A stretch of DNA of 64,000 nt from Sanguinoderma infundibulare. Lineage: Eukaryota; Basidiomycota; Agaricomycetes; Polyporales; Polyporaceae. A model generated the notes under the pieces. The model had not been told where the DNA came from. It worked only from the letters and a program-made list of their open reading frames with translations, and searched no databases. The DNA lies in contig JAVLRN010000003.1 of assembly GCA_032821775.1 (NCBI GenBank), forward strand, positions 1,364,001 to 1,428,000, in the 5' to 3' direction. The position numbers and the translations under genes are program-made. The stretch's first letter is position 1; each line of letters begins with the position of its first letter. Below, in pieces: positions 13,865 to 26,450 of the stretch.

Positions 13865-16226
13865 ATGAACGCAGAACTGAAGGATGAGAAGACCCCCCAC
13901 ACAGTGACGGTTACGGATGCGGACTCTGATCTCGACTTCAGGGACAAGGACGAAGCGTTGCGGCTTGTCGGACTCGAGCGGACGGCGGTCTTCACCGAAG
14001 AGTACTATGCGAAGCTGAAAAGAAAGCTGGTAAGTGTCCTTCACCGTCAGAGTCAATGGTTCTCACCAACAACGTATCCTTAACAGGACTTCGTCATTCC
14101 CCCGCTGTGTACAGCAGTGTACTTCACCCAGTACATGTGAGCCCAGCACTCGGTGTTGTCTGACCAGCTAGTTTATACTCTCGACAGGGACAAAACAGCT
14201 TTGAGTTATGCCAGGTAACATTTGGGAGGCGTGATCACGTTCCGCAGCTTGCTGATCAGATTGCGACCAGTATCATGGGCTTTCCCGTCACTGGCCAGGG
14301 ATATAATCTCGTTGCGCTTTCGTTCTATATCGGTGAGGATGGCCTCATTCCACGAGTGGCAGAATGAAGCTAACGCATAACCCCAGGTTTCTTGATATGG
14401 GTCTTCCCTTCCATGTATATCGCTCAAAGGCTCAGACTGGGGAAGTACCTAGGAGCGAACATCGTCGCGTGGGGCGCGATTATGATGTTGCATGTGATCC
14501 CGAACTCCTTTGGTGGATTCTTCGTATTGCGACTCTTACTGGGTACTGTCACGGTTTCCCTTGTCTCATGCCCAGACAAATTGTTGACAAAATGCTTAGG
14601 AATGCTGGAGAGCTGCGTTGCGCCCATCCTGATTCTTATCGTGTCCATGTTCTACAAGAAGAACGAGCAGGTGAGCTGTTCTCTACCCTTCGTGCACCGT
14701 AATCCTCATGCCCGTATAGGGAAGCCGGATCGGGTGGTTTTACATGGCGGTGTGTCATTGTGTTATTGGCATCGCACACTCGGAGCAGTACTGACTAACG
14801 CAAAAGAACGGTTGTGCAGGGATCATTGGAGGCTTCCTCGCATACGTACGTTCCATAAGTCCACTAATCACACCCATGGCCTCGAACATGCGTTGTAGGG
14901 TGTCTCCTTCATTCCAGATCGTCGGTTTGCCCCATGGAAGATCATCTACCTGTTACTCGGGGCCCTGGCGATCGCCGTCGGAGTGACGGTCCTACTGTTT
15001 ATGCCAGACTCTCCAGCGAATGCCCTCCTTTTAAGCAGGGAGGAACGGATAGCAGCAATTGAACGGATCCGTGACGAGCAAGGCGGCACGGAGAACAAAC
15101 GACTGAAGAAAGAGCAGGTCGTGGAGGCTTTGCTCGATATCAGGACGTGGCTGATCGTCTTAGCCACTTTGCTGAGTACGGTCCTTGGTTGCCTCAATTT
15201 ACACAACCTGATCAGTCGGAACCTGCAGCGAACATTCCCAATGGAGGGTTGGCGAACTGTACGTTCGACCGCGTTTCGGCTCGGAGTACTACTGACGCTA
15301 GCTTTTCAGTTACAAACATTATTGTCAAGGTATGCCAATTCTACGAGTCGTTCTGAATGCCTTCATGAATTCTTCGACCACTCGTAGGGTTTCGGATATA
15401 CGTACGTATTGGTCTATCGCGATCGCCGTGATTGAATTGACGATGTGTCTTCAGAACGAAACAGACATTGATCCTGTCGACACCAGGAGGGGCAATCGGC
15501 GTCGCTAGTGCGATCATCTGTGGATGGTATTCTGACAGAGCCGTATGCTCTTTGTATTCATGCATCCTCTGGGTTCGATGCTGATTAGCCCATTCGAAGG
15601 GAGAACGCATGTTGCCCATTGTGTGGTCTCTGATCCCCACCTTAGCCGGTGCGGGAATGCTGGTTGGCTTGAACAGTTCCCACCAGAAGGGCGCCATACT
15701 CTTTGGTGAGCACAAATGATTCTTTGACCGATGGTAAGCACGTTCAGTGACACGGACTTTGGCAGCAACGTGGATTGTCGGAACCTACGGCTCCTCGCTT
15801 GCGATCATCTATGCCTACAACGCCTCCAATACGTCGGGGCACACGAAGAAAGTGACCGTGAATGCAATGACGCTCGCAGCGTTTTGCGTCGCGAACATCG
15901 TCGGTACAGAGACGTTCCTTCCGAAGGATGCCCCTCGCTACCTTCCGGGCAAGATCTCCATCCTCGTCCTTCTCATTGTGCAGCTAGGCCTGTGTTTCGT
16001 GATACGATCGGTTAATCTGTGGATGAACAGGAAGAAGAAGCGGGCACTGGAAGAGTTGAAGGAGAGGAATGGGTGGACTGAGGAGGATGTGAAACGGGAG
16101 CGGGAGAGGGCTGCATTCGTGGACATGACAGACAAGCAGTGAGTACTTGTATATCACCAGTTGACTGAGGCTGGGCTGATGTCGTGCACGATCTATAGGA
16201 ATCCGTTTTTCGAGTACACTGCCTGA
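13865..16226 (+). CDS. MFS transporter, Dal5/allantoate-permease type, tandem copy 2
   Basis: This is the paralogue of the preceding gene, with matching exon order. Landmarks: EALRLVGLERTAVFTEEYYAKLKRKL, DFVIPPLCTAVYFTQY, SIMGFPVTGQGYNLVALSF, GKYLGANIVAWGAIMM, MLESCVAPILILIVSMFYKK, EERIAAIERIRDEQGGTENK, QTLILSTPGGAIG, YAYNASNTSGHTKK, LPKDAPRYLPGKISILVLL, and the end NPFFEYTA with TGA at 16224-16226. The last cytosolic segment (from DAP to TDKQ) matches copy 1 at about 43 of 71 positions by hand count. Twelve membrane segments are expected, as in the family. Copy 2 is continuous at HTKKVTVNA where copy 1 has an intron. The N-terminal tail is shorter than in copy 1. Confidence 0.87.
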
Positions 16227-16397
16227 CAGGAATCCCTTATTACTACTTATGTCGGTCAATGACGTCACGGCATCAGGCACGGCTCTGCGATTGGGTAATT
16301 CTGTTGTTCGGATCCTTGCATCGAACACCGTGACAGTGGGGCTGGATGAACGGTCGCTGTACTGTGTCTCTGTCCTGTACTAGTCCTTCTGCCCCGC

Positions 16398-16404
16398 CTA
16401 TAAG
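16398..16404 (+). promoter_or_regulatory. TATA-like sequence close to a start codon
   Basis: CTATAAG sits only 13 bp before the preferred ATG at 16418, which is unusually close. Either it is not used, or the true leader and start differ from the model. Confidence 0.25.
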
Positions 16405-16417
16405 TACCATCGATCGA

Positions 16418-19346
16418 ATGAGCTCGATCTCTGTGCACGACGCTCGTCTCCCAACACTCAGCTCCGCCAACCTCCGCAAACTCGACTCATCTGGGCTTGA
16501 TAAGGACCACTTCCTCCGCTCCTACATCCGCTCCCAGCAAGCCCATCTCTCCAACTATGCGCGTGAAGGGAGATCCGCCGCCGCGTCGTGGAATGTCCAG
16601 GAAACGGACGCCCCGCCAAAGAAGCCATCCAGAATCGTAGAGTTGGAGAGCGGCTTCGGGACGCCTCTTTTAAAGCCACGCGCTGCCATCATGAGAGAAG
16701 TCGTCGACGAAGCCCGTGCGCAGGATACCAAGCAGGGTCGGTCGAGACGCAAGGTTGGAAGGGAGAACGAGCATAGCGCATCTTCCGCCAGCGGGGAGGC
16801 CGTGAAGGAAAGTACAACAGCTTCTCGACGGCGCGACGACGAAAGCACAGCAGATCCAAGACCGACCAAACGTACTCGCACAAGTGATGTCAAGCTAACC
16901 GCCTCGCGGTCGTTGCCGAAGGCGAAGGTCGCCGCTGGGAGCAAGTCCAAGGAGAATGTGGTATCGAGGAAAGCCCCAACGCGGGGCGGGAGAGACCCCG
17001 ACAGCGAAGAAGAGTATAGCAACCGTGAGTCTTTCCAGATGGGAGTGAATAAACGTGTATATTGAGACGATCCCATACAGGATTAGCTGAACGACGAGAA
17101 CGCAGACGTGCCAAGAAGGCCATAGTCAATCCCAAGCCCGACCCTCCACCCAGCGACACATCCGATGACAGCAACGATGGGAAGAAGAGGAAGAGGAAGA
17201 AGGGGAAGAAGGGGAAGGGGCTGAGCATACCCGCTGGACTCGCTCTGATGCATGGGTTCTCTGCTACGAACATTGGGAAGAATCGCCTGACGGTGAGTAC
17301 CCCGCTGTGATGCCTCGGGAAGCATACCGATGGCTGGTATGACTGTCAGCTCGATCCTGCTATCGGTGTCTTCAACAAGGGCAAAGCATCCATGAAAACT
17401 GAGGTGAAGAAAGCGAAGACGAGGAGTAAGCAAATTTCCTCCGCCTTGGCCGAACTAGTCTTGACTGTGAACCAGAGTCGCAGAGCAAGGCGAAGATGTT
17501 CTCCGAGGATTGGTTTTTGAACAAGACCAAGTGGAAGGACCGGAAAGCCGATTCAAACAGCGGTCCCTCTAGCGAGCCCGAACACGGTCCTGATCCCGAG
17601 TCCGAGAGTCCGACCAAGCCGGCGAAAGTGAAGACCCAGAAACATAAGCGTTCTAGGTCACCGAGTACCGCCGATACCTCTCCTAGCGATTGCGAACAGG
17701 TCCCACCTCGAGACCAGACCCGTTCGGCGAAGACGCGCAAGATGGAGAGGACGGAGTCTCCAATCTGGGACATCGAGTTGGAGAACGGGCAGCTGCCTTC
17801 CGACTCGCGTTCTGATCAGCCCGCTCCATCTGAAAGCGGAACAAAGGTCGCCGGGACGGTACTACTGGATACTCGCGCGTTCGGTTCAAGATGGGCGATT
17901 CAGAAGGACACCCGCGACTCACCTGAAGGAGGAGAGAGGATCGCTATACCGGAACGTATCGCTGACCTCCAGGACGATCAGAGGTCGGACGGCGTCTCGA
18001 CAATTGACCCTTCGCACTCCGCCTCCCAGGTCGCCTATCGTGGTGCGATGTTTTCCCGATTCTTCGACCGTCCAGATGGCGCGCAGGACACATGCGTTAC
18101 GAAAGGGAACGCAGGTGGCTACGATGACCCCGCGCCTTGGGCAGTGCGATCCACGTCGCTTCTCGAAACGAGATACGATGACCCTCGGAACACCGTGGAG
18201 AACAGGATGGCGCAGCCCACTTGGGATAAGCCTGTTGTTCAGTTGGACACGTTGCGCCTAGATCGTGCGGAGTTTGCACACTCTTCCCCACGAGCACTCT
18301 CTGGGGCTCCTGCTTTTCCTGAAAGGTTGAAACCTCCGGCATCTGCGCGCCCACTCTCGTGCTCTTCGTCGACTTCTCGGCAAGAGGTTATCCCGACTGT
18401 GTCCTGTAGTCCTGCATTCGACTCCGTCCACCTCGGCGTATCGCATGTTGCTCGCCCGGAATCCACTTCGTCGAGTTTCTCTTCGCCGCCGCCAACCGTC
18501 CCGAACGGTGGCATAGAGACGACTGATCTTGAAGTTCGACCGGACACCTCCCCACGCGACTGGACCACAGAGTTCCTTGGATTACTGGGCAACGATGCGC
18601 CGACAGACTTGTTCCTGTCGAGCGCGGCTGGACACGCAGATTCGCTGGAACGACCGATGGACGACGATGTCGATATGGAAGCTGATGGTCTGTTCGCTGC
18701 TGAGGACCTGGAACCTTCTGACTTTCCTGGTGCTGACACTATGGACTTTGAACTCGATGACACCGACGCTGCTGGGATGCTGGCGGGCATAGAGGAAGAA
18801 GAGTCTTACCGCGCGGATGAAGACTCTGGATCGGCGGTCGTGTCGTGGGACGGTACCGACGAGGAGCTCTATGACGTACCGTACCCTCGCAAGAGAGTCA
18901 CGTTCGCCAACGACGTTCTGTATTACGACGACGATGACGATGGAGGGACCGAGCTTGAGCCAGGAGGGACTTGGGACGACATTATTGACGCTGGATTGGG
19001 CGGGGGCCGCCTTTCCGACTTTGGAGAGACCATCGCAGCATCTTTCAACCCCGACTCTGAGCCCATTCCGCCGGTCATGGATTCCCTCATGGACTTTGGC
19101 GTGGCTGTGGAGGACGAGTCAAGTTCGCCGGAAGAGGAAGGAGATGACGAGGGGTTCGAGATGGATCAGGAAGGTTCGGAATCGGTGCTGGGGTCTCTGC
19201 AACGGTTCTCGCAGGGTCGTGCGTTGCTGATGGGCGTGGCCTCGGAAATTGGGCTGGATGGTCCGGGAGGCCAACGAGGTGTGTCCGCGTTGGAAGAAGA
19301 CGTGGCTAGGAACTTGCGCGGGCACTGGCGGCCGCAGAGGTTTTAG
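16418..19346 (+). CDS. large disordered, probably nuclear protein of unknown function
   Basis: No family was recognised. Several exons encode a Ser/Pro/Asp/Glu-rich protein. Order: N-terminal helix [22 protein letters not shown]; a basic stretch with [20 protein letters not shown]; a Lys block [13 protein letters not shown] that resembles a nuclear localisation signal; [19 protein letters not shown] and [26 protein letters not shown]; then a long last exon (from about 17480) ending in an acidic region with YYDDDDDGG and a short folded-looking end ([17 protein letters not shown]). The ATG at 16418 ([11 protein letters not shown]) was preferred to an in-frame ATG at 16346 because a TATA-like box lies between them. 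A chromatin- or RNA-associated role would be pure inference. Confidence 0.65.
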
Positions 19347-19385
19347 CTTTAGCCTTTCGTTTGGCCTTTTGAACAAAGCTATAGC

Positions 19386-20334
19386 ATTCGCATTGCACGG
19401 AGGCGTCCACGAATGGCGCGGCAGTTCCATAAGGGTCGAGGTCAACGACGTCCACACGATTCCGTTCTGTGCGGAGGTTGTACACCAACGCACTTGACCA
19501 GATGAGTCCGTGTAGTGGAGGCATAACATTCGGACGGCACTCACCAGACGTCTCCCTCGTTTACTCTGACCTTGGCTGGCCTTACGGCTTTCACCGAGGA
19601 GCTCTCTGCGGGTGTCTCCTCTTTTTCAAGCAAGTCGTTGAGTTCGACGTTCCAACGCATGATTTCAACGGCAGCAGCGACGGGTCATTTGCGATGACAT
19701 ATCTGGATCATGAAGAACGCGTCAGCATGCTGTTCCCTCCAGAAACGTCAGCGTGGCAGACTTCACGAGGGGGACTCCGTTGGCATTGCGTATTGAACGA
19801 AGTCCGGTCGCAAACAAGGCCTCTAAATCACAAAGGGGTGTGGACGGAACTGGGAATTATTTTGCGATTAGCAGCAGACACCGTTTTGGGTTCGACATTC
19901 ACTCGTCTCTGGAGGAGCCTTCGCATCCAAGTGCACCGGATGCGCCTTGCGGGAGGCATGTCCACCATCGGTTGCTCCTTAGCAGAAGCATCTCCATTCT
20001 CCTCCGCTGCAGCGCGGACCTATTTATGTTCATGAAGGGCAATATAGACACCAGGACGCGACTCACTTTTCGCGTTTGGCCTTATGCTCCGAGTCCGCCG
20101 TTTTAGCGCGCGTCTCCAAGCTCGGTCACCCTCTGCCTCCACTTGATCTCCTTTTTTCCGGTTGATGAGATCCCCCCACGTCCGAATGCACGCGATGCTC
20201 AGGTCGCGGTTGAACTCCTGTACCGGGTTCAGGAACGCGTCGTTGGACGAGGGCAGGAGGGTCGCGGACGTGTTTCCCTCGTGGAGCGCGAAGCCCCCGG
20301 GCACAGTGAACGAGGGCGATGCGGGCGCGCTCAT
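19386..20334 (-). pseudogene. decayed 5' half of a trm1 gene (tRNA guanine-26 N2-dimethyltransferase)
   Basis: Trm1 dimethylates G26 of tRNAs. Reading the minus strand from the ATG at 20334 (MSAPASPSFTVPGGFALHEG), the N-terminal Trm1 block follows: LLPSSNDAFLNPVQEFNRDL and IRTWGDLINRKK. The frame then shifts. Further along, in changing frames, come EALFATGLRSI, the pair VPLVK / YVIANDPS (apparently across an intron), [23 protein letters not shown], and finally [20 protein letters not shown]. Homology stops about 45 bp before the stop codon of the convergent gene at 19346. The second half of the enzyme, including the DGGLL.VTCTD block and the C-terminal zinc region, is absent from the window. 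At least two frame breaks plus 3' truncation argue for a pseudogene, presumably a partial duplicate. Confidence 0.72.
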
Positions 20335-20622
20335 TTGCGGAGCGATAGGCGGACGACGCCTAAACCTAGTGTACAAGTGCGGCACGGAGGCCTGGGGAGA
20401 CGGAGCGTAGGCAAGCAGGTTCGCGAAAAGAGGAGGATTTAGCTTCGACTCCAAGTCACATCGAAAGGTCCCCATGGGCAAGGAAGCACACGCGCGTACG
20501 TAACATTCATGTGGCATATACTGATGGCCTGCGATAATAGTTGGGCCCCTCTCGACGCGAACACATTCTCCGGGCGCCTCCCAAAGCTTTATTCGCGTTA
20601 CCAGCAGAGTATCTGATTGGGC

Positions 20623-23600
20623 ATGGCGAATGTGAGTGTTTCAACCGTACTACACACTGGCAAACAATGTGCACTTACTATGTATTTCGTTAGATCAAGC
20701 TAGAAGACCCGGACCCAGCGTTCTGTCAGTGTAGTCCAAACTCCACGTTGATTGCTAACGGATTGCAAACCACCATATTGACTGTGATCTAGCAAACACC
20801 ATCAGCCTTGACGCCAACCCCGCAAGAGTATATGCCATCCGTATAACCGATGACATCTCACATGTCATCGAGACGTTACCGCCAGGCAGCAATCTCCGAA
20901 AACAAGCCATTGATCAAGATATTCTCAGGTGATGTGGTTTCTAAATGGTCACCAATGTCGGTGGTACTCACAATGTCACAGTCTGCGTGAGAACTTAAAG
21001 CAGCCTGCAGAGACTGTCATCGCGTTTTGCGGAGGTCAGTGCTTCTGCATTATGTAGTATTCGAATATGATCACTAAATGTTGACTCACAGAGACCGGGG
21101 CCGGAAAATCATCATTGATCAATGCTCTCCTCGGAGGTGCGTACTCGACTGCGCAGTCTCAATATGGTCCTCAAGGTATGCGATTCGAGCAGAGAACATT
21201 GTGCGGACCAGCGGGATGTCTGGTATGTTGGCTGTTTGTTTGTACTCGTTATAAGTCATGCAATAATTCACGTTAACTTGTAGCGTGCACGTCCGTCATT
21301 ACGGAAGTGCGCTACAGCTCGATGGACGCTATCGAAGGGGAACTCGAATACCTCACATTCTCGGAATGGCGAGGCGAAGCTGCGCACCTACTCCAAGATC
21401 TGAAGAATACTCCGGACGGTCGCGTCAAGAAGCGAGACGAGCTGGTAGAGGAGGCGGCGTTAGCTTGGGCTAAAGTAACCTAACTCATGTTTGCGCCATC
21501 ACAGTTCCTGATCCCTTTCAGATTTCTGCTGTGTATCCATCCATTTCCGAAGACAGACTGTCCACCATGTCTGTGGAACAGCTGATGGCACTGAACTTCG
21601 GTGGTGAGTGGGCCTGTAAATCATTGGAAATGTGGCCAGTCCTTCATCATCTGTTCGCGATGTTTCAATCCAGCCGTGTCATCCCTGCTCGGAACCACAG
21701 TCCATATTGTCGTGGATGGTTCGGCGCCGCAGAAGTTTGCAAGCGAGATTTGCCAGTACTTGGAGCCGCAGGAAGATATGTCCACAAGCTCTCACTGGCC
21801 TCTCATTCGCAAAATCAAGATCAGCTACAGATCACCGGTGTTATCCTCCGGCGCGGTGTTAGTCGATTTACCGGGGACGGCGGACAGCAATGCGGCCCGG
21901 TCCAAGATCGCTGAAGATTACTTGAAGAGCGCCAGTCGCTTCATCGTAGTCTCCCCCATAACGAGAGCGGTGAGCTCAAAAGTCGCGAGGGGTGAGCATG
22001 TCTGTCCTCCAACACTGTCGTCATGCTGGTCTTCATACGCGCTGGTAGATCTTTGTGGAGATGCTTTCAAAACGCAGCTCAGGCTCGGTACGTCTATGAC
22101 CCCACCTGCCCATTCTGTCTATCTTACTCTTGCTTACTATGTCCCCTGAACACTGCGCCAGATGGAAAGTAGGTATTATCAATTAAACTTCCTTTGACGG
22201 GCCTGTCTTACTATGCCTTCCTCCTTACAGATACTCCCCGCACGCCATCACATTTGCCGGTGAGTGATTTCCATCACGACCCACTTCTCTCGCGTCGGTC
22301 ACGTTTATCCAATCCCATGCATTGCAGCCACAAAGTGTGACGACCTCTCATGCAACGAGACAATCCGGGAGTATACCCTCAAACGCAGGCTAGCCCAATC
22401 GACGGAGCTGAAGAAGATCGATGCCGACATACGCATGCATCAGAAGAATCTAGATAATTGTGCCAAATCTGCCAGTAGTTTGAAGTCGCGGCTAGACGGT
22501 AAGTTTATTTAGAATCGCAAAGGTCGTCTGGAGTACTGACGGCGAACAGCGCAACGGCTAGTCGACGACGGTGGGAGCCACACGGCACAACGTGGAGGTT
22601 CCTTCATACATTCAGTCGTCGGATCGAAGCGCAAACCTGACGTTTTCTGTGGTGACACCCCCTGGAAGCGGCAGAAAGTATTGACTTCTCAAGAACAGGT
22701 GGTAGGCGTATCTGAGCTTGATTACGACCTCGATACGGAATTTGCACGGGCTCAATTCAGCGTCAGCACTGCGAAGGGAAAGCTAGAGCAGTCTATGATG
22801 GAGAAGACGAGGTTGCTTGCTAAGATCCGGTCGGAGGTGAGTTGCTCGCCTTATCATCACTCGCGGCACGCGCTATTGTCTAACGTATGTTGCGGAACAG
22901 TGGGCGGAGAAGACGCTCCAGGCTGACTTCAAAGCAGGCTATGCCATGTTTGAAGGTATATATCAACCCTGAATTCCTTGGGACGTTTCGCTCAGGGAGT
23001 ACACTGCAGATGATACGGAAGAGTGGGACCTTCCAGGTAAGCTTTCTGCGCTCTGAGACTGAACTGGACTTCCCAGTTGACGACCGTCCTGTTTCCTTCG
23101 TTAGAACTGGACGACTTCAAGCTTCCCGTTTTCATGTGCTCTTCGCGGGATTACATGCGCATCATCGGTATGTGCAGCTGTATCAGACTCATACCCAAGA
23201 GCGTGCTAACGCCTAGATGATCAGACAAGGCAGAGGGTGATGGGGCCCCGCAGTGCTTTTCCAACGAGGAGGATACAGGGATTCCTGCCCTATCTCGCTG
23301 GATTTCCAAGCTCACTGTCCCGGCTCGAGAGAAGGCCACGGATGAGCTCTTCGCGCAGTTGGAGAGCCTCCTCGACTCAGTCTTGGAGTTTGTCGAGGGA
23401 ACGAAAGGGGTCACCCCCGAAGACCGCACGGCGCTCCAGAAGAAGTGGAAGTCGAAAGAGACGCGGCCACACTTCGGGGTTGGCGTGGAGCGAACAGCTC
23501 GGCAGCTCAGGGCGGCGCGTTATGCCTCGCGCCCGGCCGGTGTAGTCTACCAGTTGATCAAGGTTGGCTCAAAATTTGCGATCTGTGCAAGTCAACGTTG

Positions 23601-24733
23601 ACAAGCTCTCTTCTCCCCCCCCCCACACACACACAGAATTTCGAGGGTGTGTCAGATGAGGTCACTCGGAAGTTGAAGCGATCTGTAGTGTCCAGCTTGC
23701 AGAAGAAATGCCGCGACAGTGCTGTGCTGGTAAGACACGTCCAGCTCCGCGATCCAGAGGGTTTCATCGAGCGTCGACGCACTTGCAGGCAGCAGGCTCG
23801 GTGGTCAAGATCTCCGACGACTTCGCCGCTGGAATGTTCTGGTCCACGTATGGCGCTAGTCAGTGCATCCCGTGCCGATGAGCAGAAGGAACCGTTGAGT
23901 CCTGACCACAGCTCACAGCGCTCAGACGCAATGGCGCATTCAGGAGGGACCTCAACGCGGAGCTCGCCACCGCATTCACACGGCGACTCGCGAGCTCGTG
24001 GTCCCAGACGTTCAGGGCCCAGCACCTCACGTCCCTCAAAAACAGTGCGACGGCCGCCATCTCCGCCCTTCTCGCTCGAGTAGTCGCGTCCGCCCCCGAC
24101 CACCTCCAGCCCCGCGCGCGTCGCCTGCAGGATTCCGCCGTCCGAGAAGCTCGCGCCAGGCTGCGCACCGTGGCCGACAGCGTCCAGCAGACGCTGGACG
24201 AGCACCAGCAGCGGATCAGCCGCATCATGGCCCCGTTCGTTCAAACGCACCTTACTCCGGGCTACGAGCAGGCCGCCGCAGAAAATGGCCCGGGGCATTC
24301 CAAGAGGCAGAAGGTGAGCACGCGACGGCAGCTACTGGCAGTTCGGAGAGGTCGCTTATGTGGGGCCAAAGAAAATCTTCCACGACTTTCTCGAGGGCAA
24401 GAAGAGCACGATGTTCGCAGAGGCCGCCATTGCCCTCCAGAACCACCTCGAGAGCGCCATCCAGAGCGTAGGCGATACCCTCGACGACCACCTCGAGAGG
24501 GTGGCTAAAAAGGCACGTGGAGGTCTTCTGATGTCGAGCGGGGATGCCGACGCTGAATGAGTTACTTGCGCTCGCAGGTCGAAGTGCGCATGGCGACGCT
24601 CTGGGAGAGTCCCCTCGATAGCGAGGACGACGTCAAGGCGCGGGTCTTCGCGCTGGCGACGCTTCGCGAGCACAAGGCTGAGGTCGAGCGCTGGATCCAT
24701 GCCCGGCGGGAGCGGGAGCGCGACGGCGACTGA
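20623..24733 (+). CDS. SLIP-GC-like large GTPase of the dynamin superfamily, copy 1
   Basis: Many short exons encode a protein of roughly 900-1000 residues. The start at 20623 (a three-codon exon MAN, then IKLEDPDPAF) is the best guess. GTPase motifs: G1 FCG/ETGAGKSSLINALLGG across an intron, G2 region SACTSVITEVRYSS, G3 VLVDLPGTADSNAARSK, and G4 ATKCDD. A coiled coil follows (KKIDADIRMHQKNLDNCAKS), then LPVFMCSSRDYMR, a conserved segment EFVEGTKGVTPEDRTALQKKW, and a helical stalk (ADSVQQTLDEHQQRISRIMAP) ending HARRERERDGD. Vertebrate SLIP-GC (NUGGC) is nuclear and restrains AID; fungal members have no assigned role. A closely related gene lies at 38474-42564. Confidence 0.8.
23615..23635 (+). 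repeat. C10 tract followed by (CA)n inside an intron
   Basis: Ten cytosines followed by alternating AC run directly into a 3' splice-site-like CAG within the copy 1 GTPase gene. They would act as its polypyrimidine tract. Confidence 0.7.
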
Positions 24734-25638
24734 GCCAGCCTTACCAATGGTATTGGTGCTTGACACTCGATCCCCAGAACATCCCAAATCTGGCGCGACT
24801 GCTGCGTCGCGACGACCTCAGGCTTCTGAGCCAGCACGCCGAAAACCGGGGCCCAATTGTCGAAACTGCGTCTCTCGCGCTCATGTGTCTCAAGGCGATT
24901 TAGGTTTATCTTACGGAGTCGGCGGCGGCGTGTCCTTCCTCTTTTGTGTATCTGTTTATCCTATGTCGTATTTGGCAACGTATCTTGGATGTTGTATTCG
25001 GTTGTAGATCATGATCAAGAAGCTACCCTCCCATCTCTTGGCGAGACGGCTAACTCGGAAGGGCAGGAGAGAAAAGTACACGGGGCGAACGAACGAGGGG
25101 GGAATGATGTTATCTGGGCCCCAAAGCCAGATCAATGATGCTGAAGGTCGCACGAGGAGATTCATGGTCATGATCGTATCCATTAAATTCGTTGCGAGGG
25201 CATTCACGAGGGGAGTATGTAAAATATGGCTCGTTAAATAGCAAGTTAACAAAGCACGACAACCACAGCAACTAAACAAAACAGAGCAAGGCGAGAGAGC
25301 GTGAGGTATGCGTTACAGTTACATGGTATGTATACAAGCACAGTCGCAATGCATAGTGTGCGTACGCACGGGCATATGGGGGATAAGTATATGATACAGG
25401 AACAAAGGGGGTCCAAGCTGCCGTAAAGGCCCGCTCAATCGACGCGGGAACATAAAGCAAGGATGGTTATGGAAGGAGTGAAATCAAAGACGAAGCGCGC
25501 TCGGGCTGCTCGTGGCCACGGAGAGGCCCGAGAGAAGCATGGTCGCGCGACCTCGAAACATGTTCGCGCGCCTGCCGTGACTGCGTGTCGAGGCGGGACG
25601 GCTCGCGGGAACGCGACCGAGGTTCAGAAAAGGATGGT
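24734..25638. other. intergenic between convergent genes
   Basis: About 900 bp lie between the stop codons of the GTPase gene (+) and the small His/Ser-rich gene (-). Only 3' regions are expected here, and no convincing coding or RNA gene was found. Confidence 0.55.
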
Positions 25639-26384
25639 TCAGACGCGATAGACGGGGCGGCCGAGCCAGTCGACTGTGCGGCCGGAGCGCGCGTCCATGT
25701 ACTGGCCACCGCGGTGGGGGTCCCCATAGCGGTAGCCCTGAGAGGAGTTGCCGAAGCCGAACATGCGCCGGATGCGCTCGCTCAGCGGGAGGTCGCTCGA
25801 GGAGCTGCCGCGACGGTGGTGCGAGTGCGAGTGCAACACATTGTGTGTTTCGCGGGGACGGGATTCGTTCTGGAGGAGGAGTGTGAGACACGGGGATGAT
25901 GCAGTGACTATGAACGGCTGCTTACCCGACGATGGTGGTGGTTGCCCGAGTCGACTGCAACGCGGACGGTCTTCCGCGGTGTGGACTGTGAGCGCGGACG
26001 AGCATGGTGGTGTGCGGAGGACGAACGGCGGTTGGAGGCGTGATGGACTGTACTATTGCGGTGCGGGGAGCGGCCTCGTGAGGTGCTATGGTGGTTGCCT
26101 GGGGCGGAAGAGGTGTAGTAGAGTTGGCCGCGGGAGCCGGTGTGCGCATGTCCGTGGTGGCTACGGTGGTGACCCGACTCGGACAGGTATGTCGGGGTCA
26201 TATACTGGGGTGAGGGGTAGTATACGCCCGGCTGAGCGTACCCACTCGAGTAGCGAGGGGAACTGTAATGCGAGGAGTAGCTAGATGGGTAGACCACCTG
26301 GACACCTTGAGCCGGGTGGTAGGAGTGCGAATAGGACCGCGGGCGAGTGTGGGTGGTGTGCGCGGGGTAGAAGAAAGCAGGCAT
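25639..26384 (-). CDS. small Ser/His/Tyr/Arg-rich protein, unknown function
   Basis: Two exons encode about 220 residues. The first begins MPAFFYPAHTTHTRPRSYSH and is rich in Tyr, Ser, Pro and His (YSSHYSSPRYSSGYAQPG, SGHHRSHHGHAHTG, STPRKTVRVAVDSG). The intron starts near 25919. The second exon contains NESRPRETHNVLHSH and a compact basic end, LPLSERIRRMFGFGN followed by RTVDWLGRPVYRV. The C-terminal SERIRRMFGFG...GRPVY pattern looks like a short conserved motif, while the rest is low complexity. A TATA box about 60 bp upstream supports the start. Confidence 0.7.
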
Positions 26385-26442
26385 GGCTGTATGAAGTGTG
26401 TCTGGGGATTGGAAGGGGCCATGATGGGTTTCTTGCGAGGAG

Positions 26443-26450
26443 CTTTATAG
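26443..26450 (-). promoter_or_regulatory. TATA box of the small His/Ser-rich gene
   Basis: Read on the minus strand this is CTATAAAG, about 60 bp before the ATG at 26384. Confidence 0.55.

Noticed and set aside
16346..16417. Upstream in-frame ATG for the large nuclear-type protein
   Set aside because: A TATA-like element lies downstream of it and the added residues are Cys/Ser-rich without features. It is not fully excluded.
19469..20035. 189-codon plus-strand open frame opposite the trm1 remnant
   Set aside because: It is a shadow of the minus-strand Trm1 homology; the plus-strand protein has no family signal.
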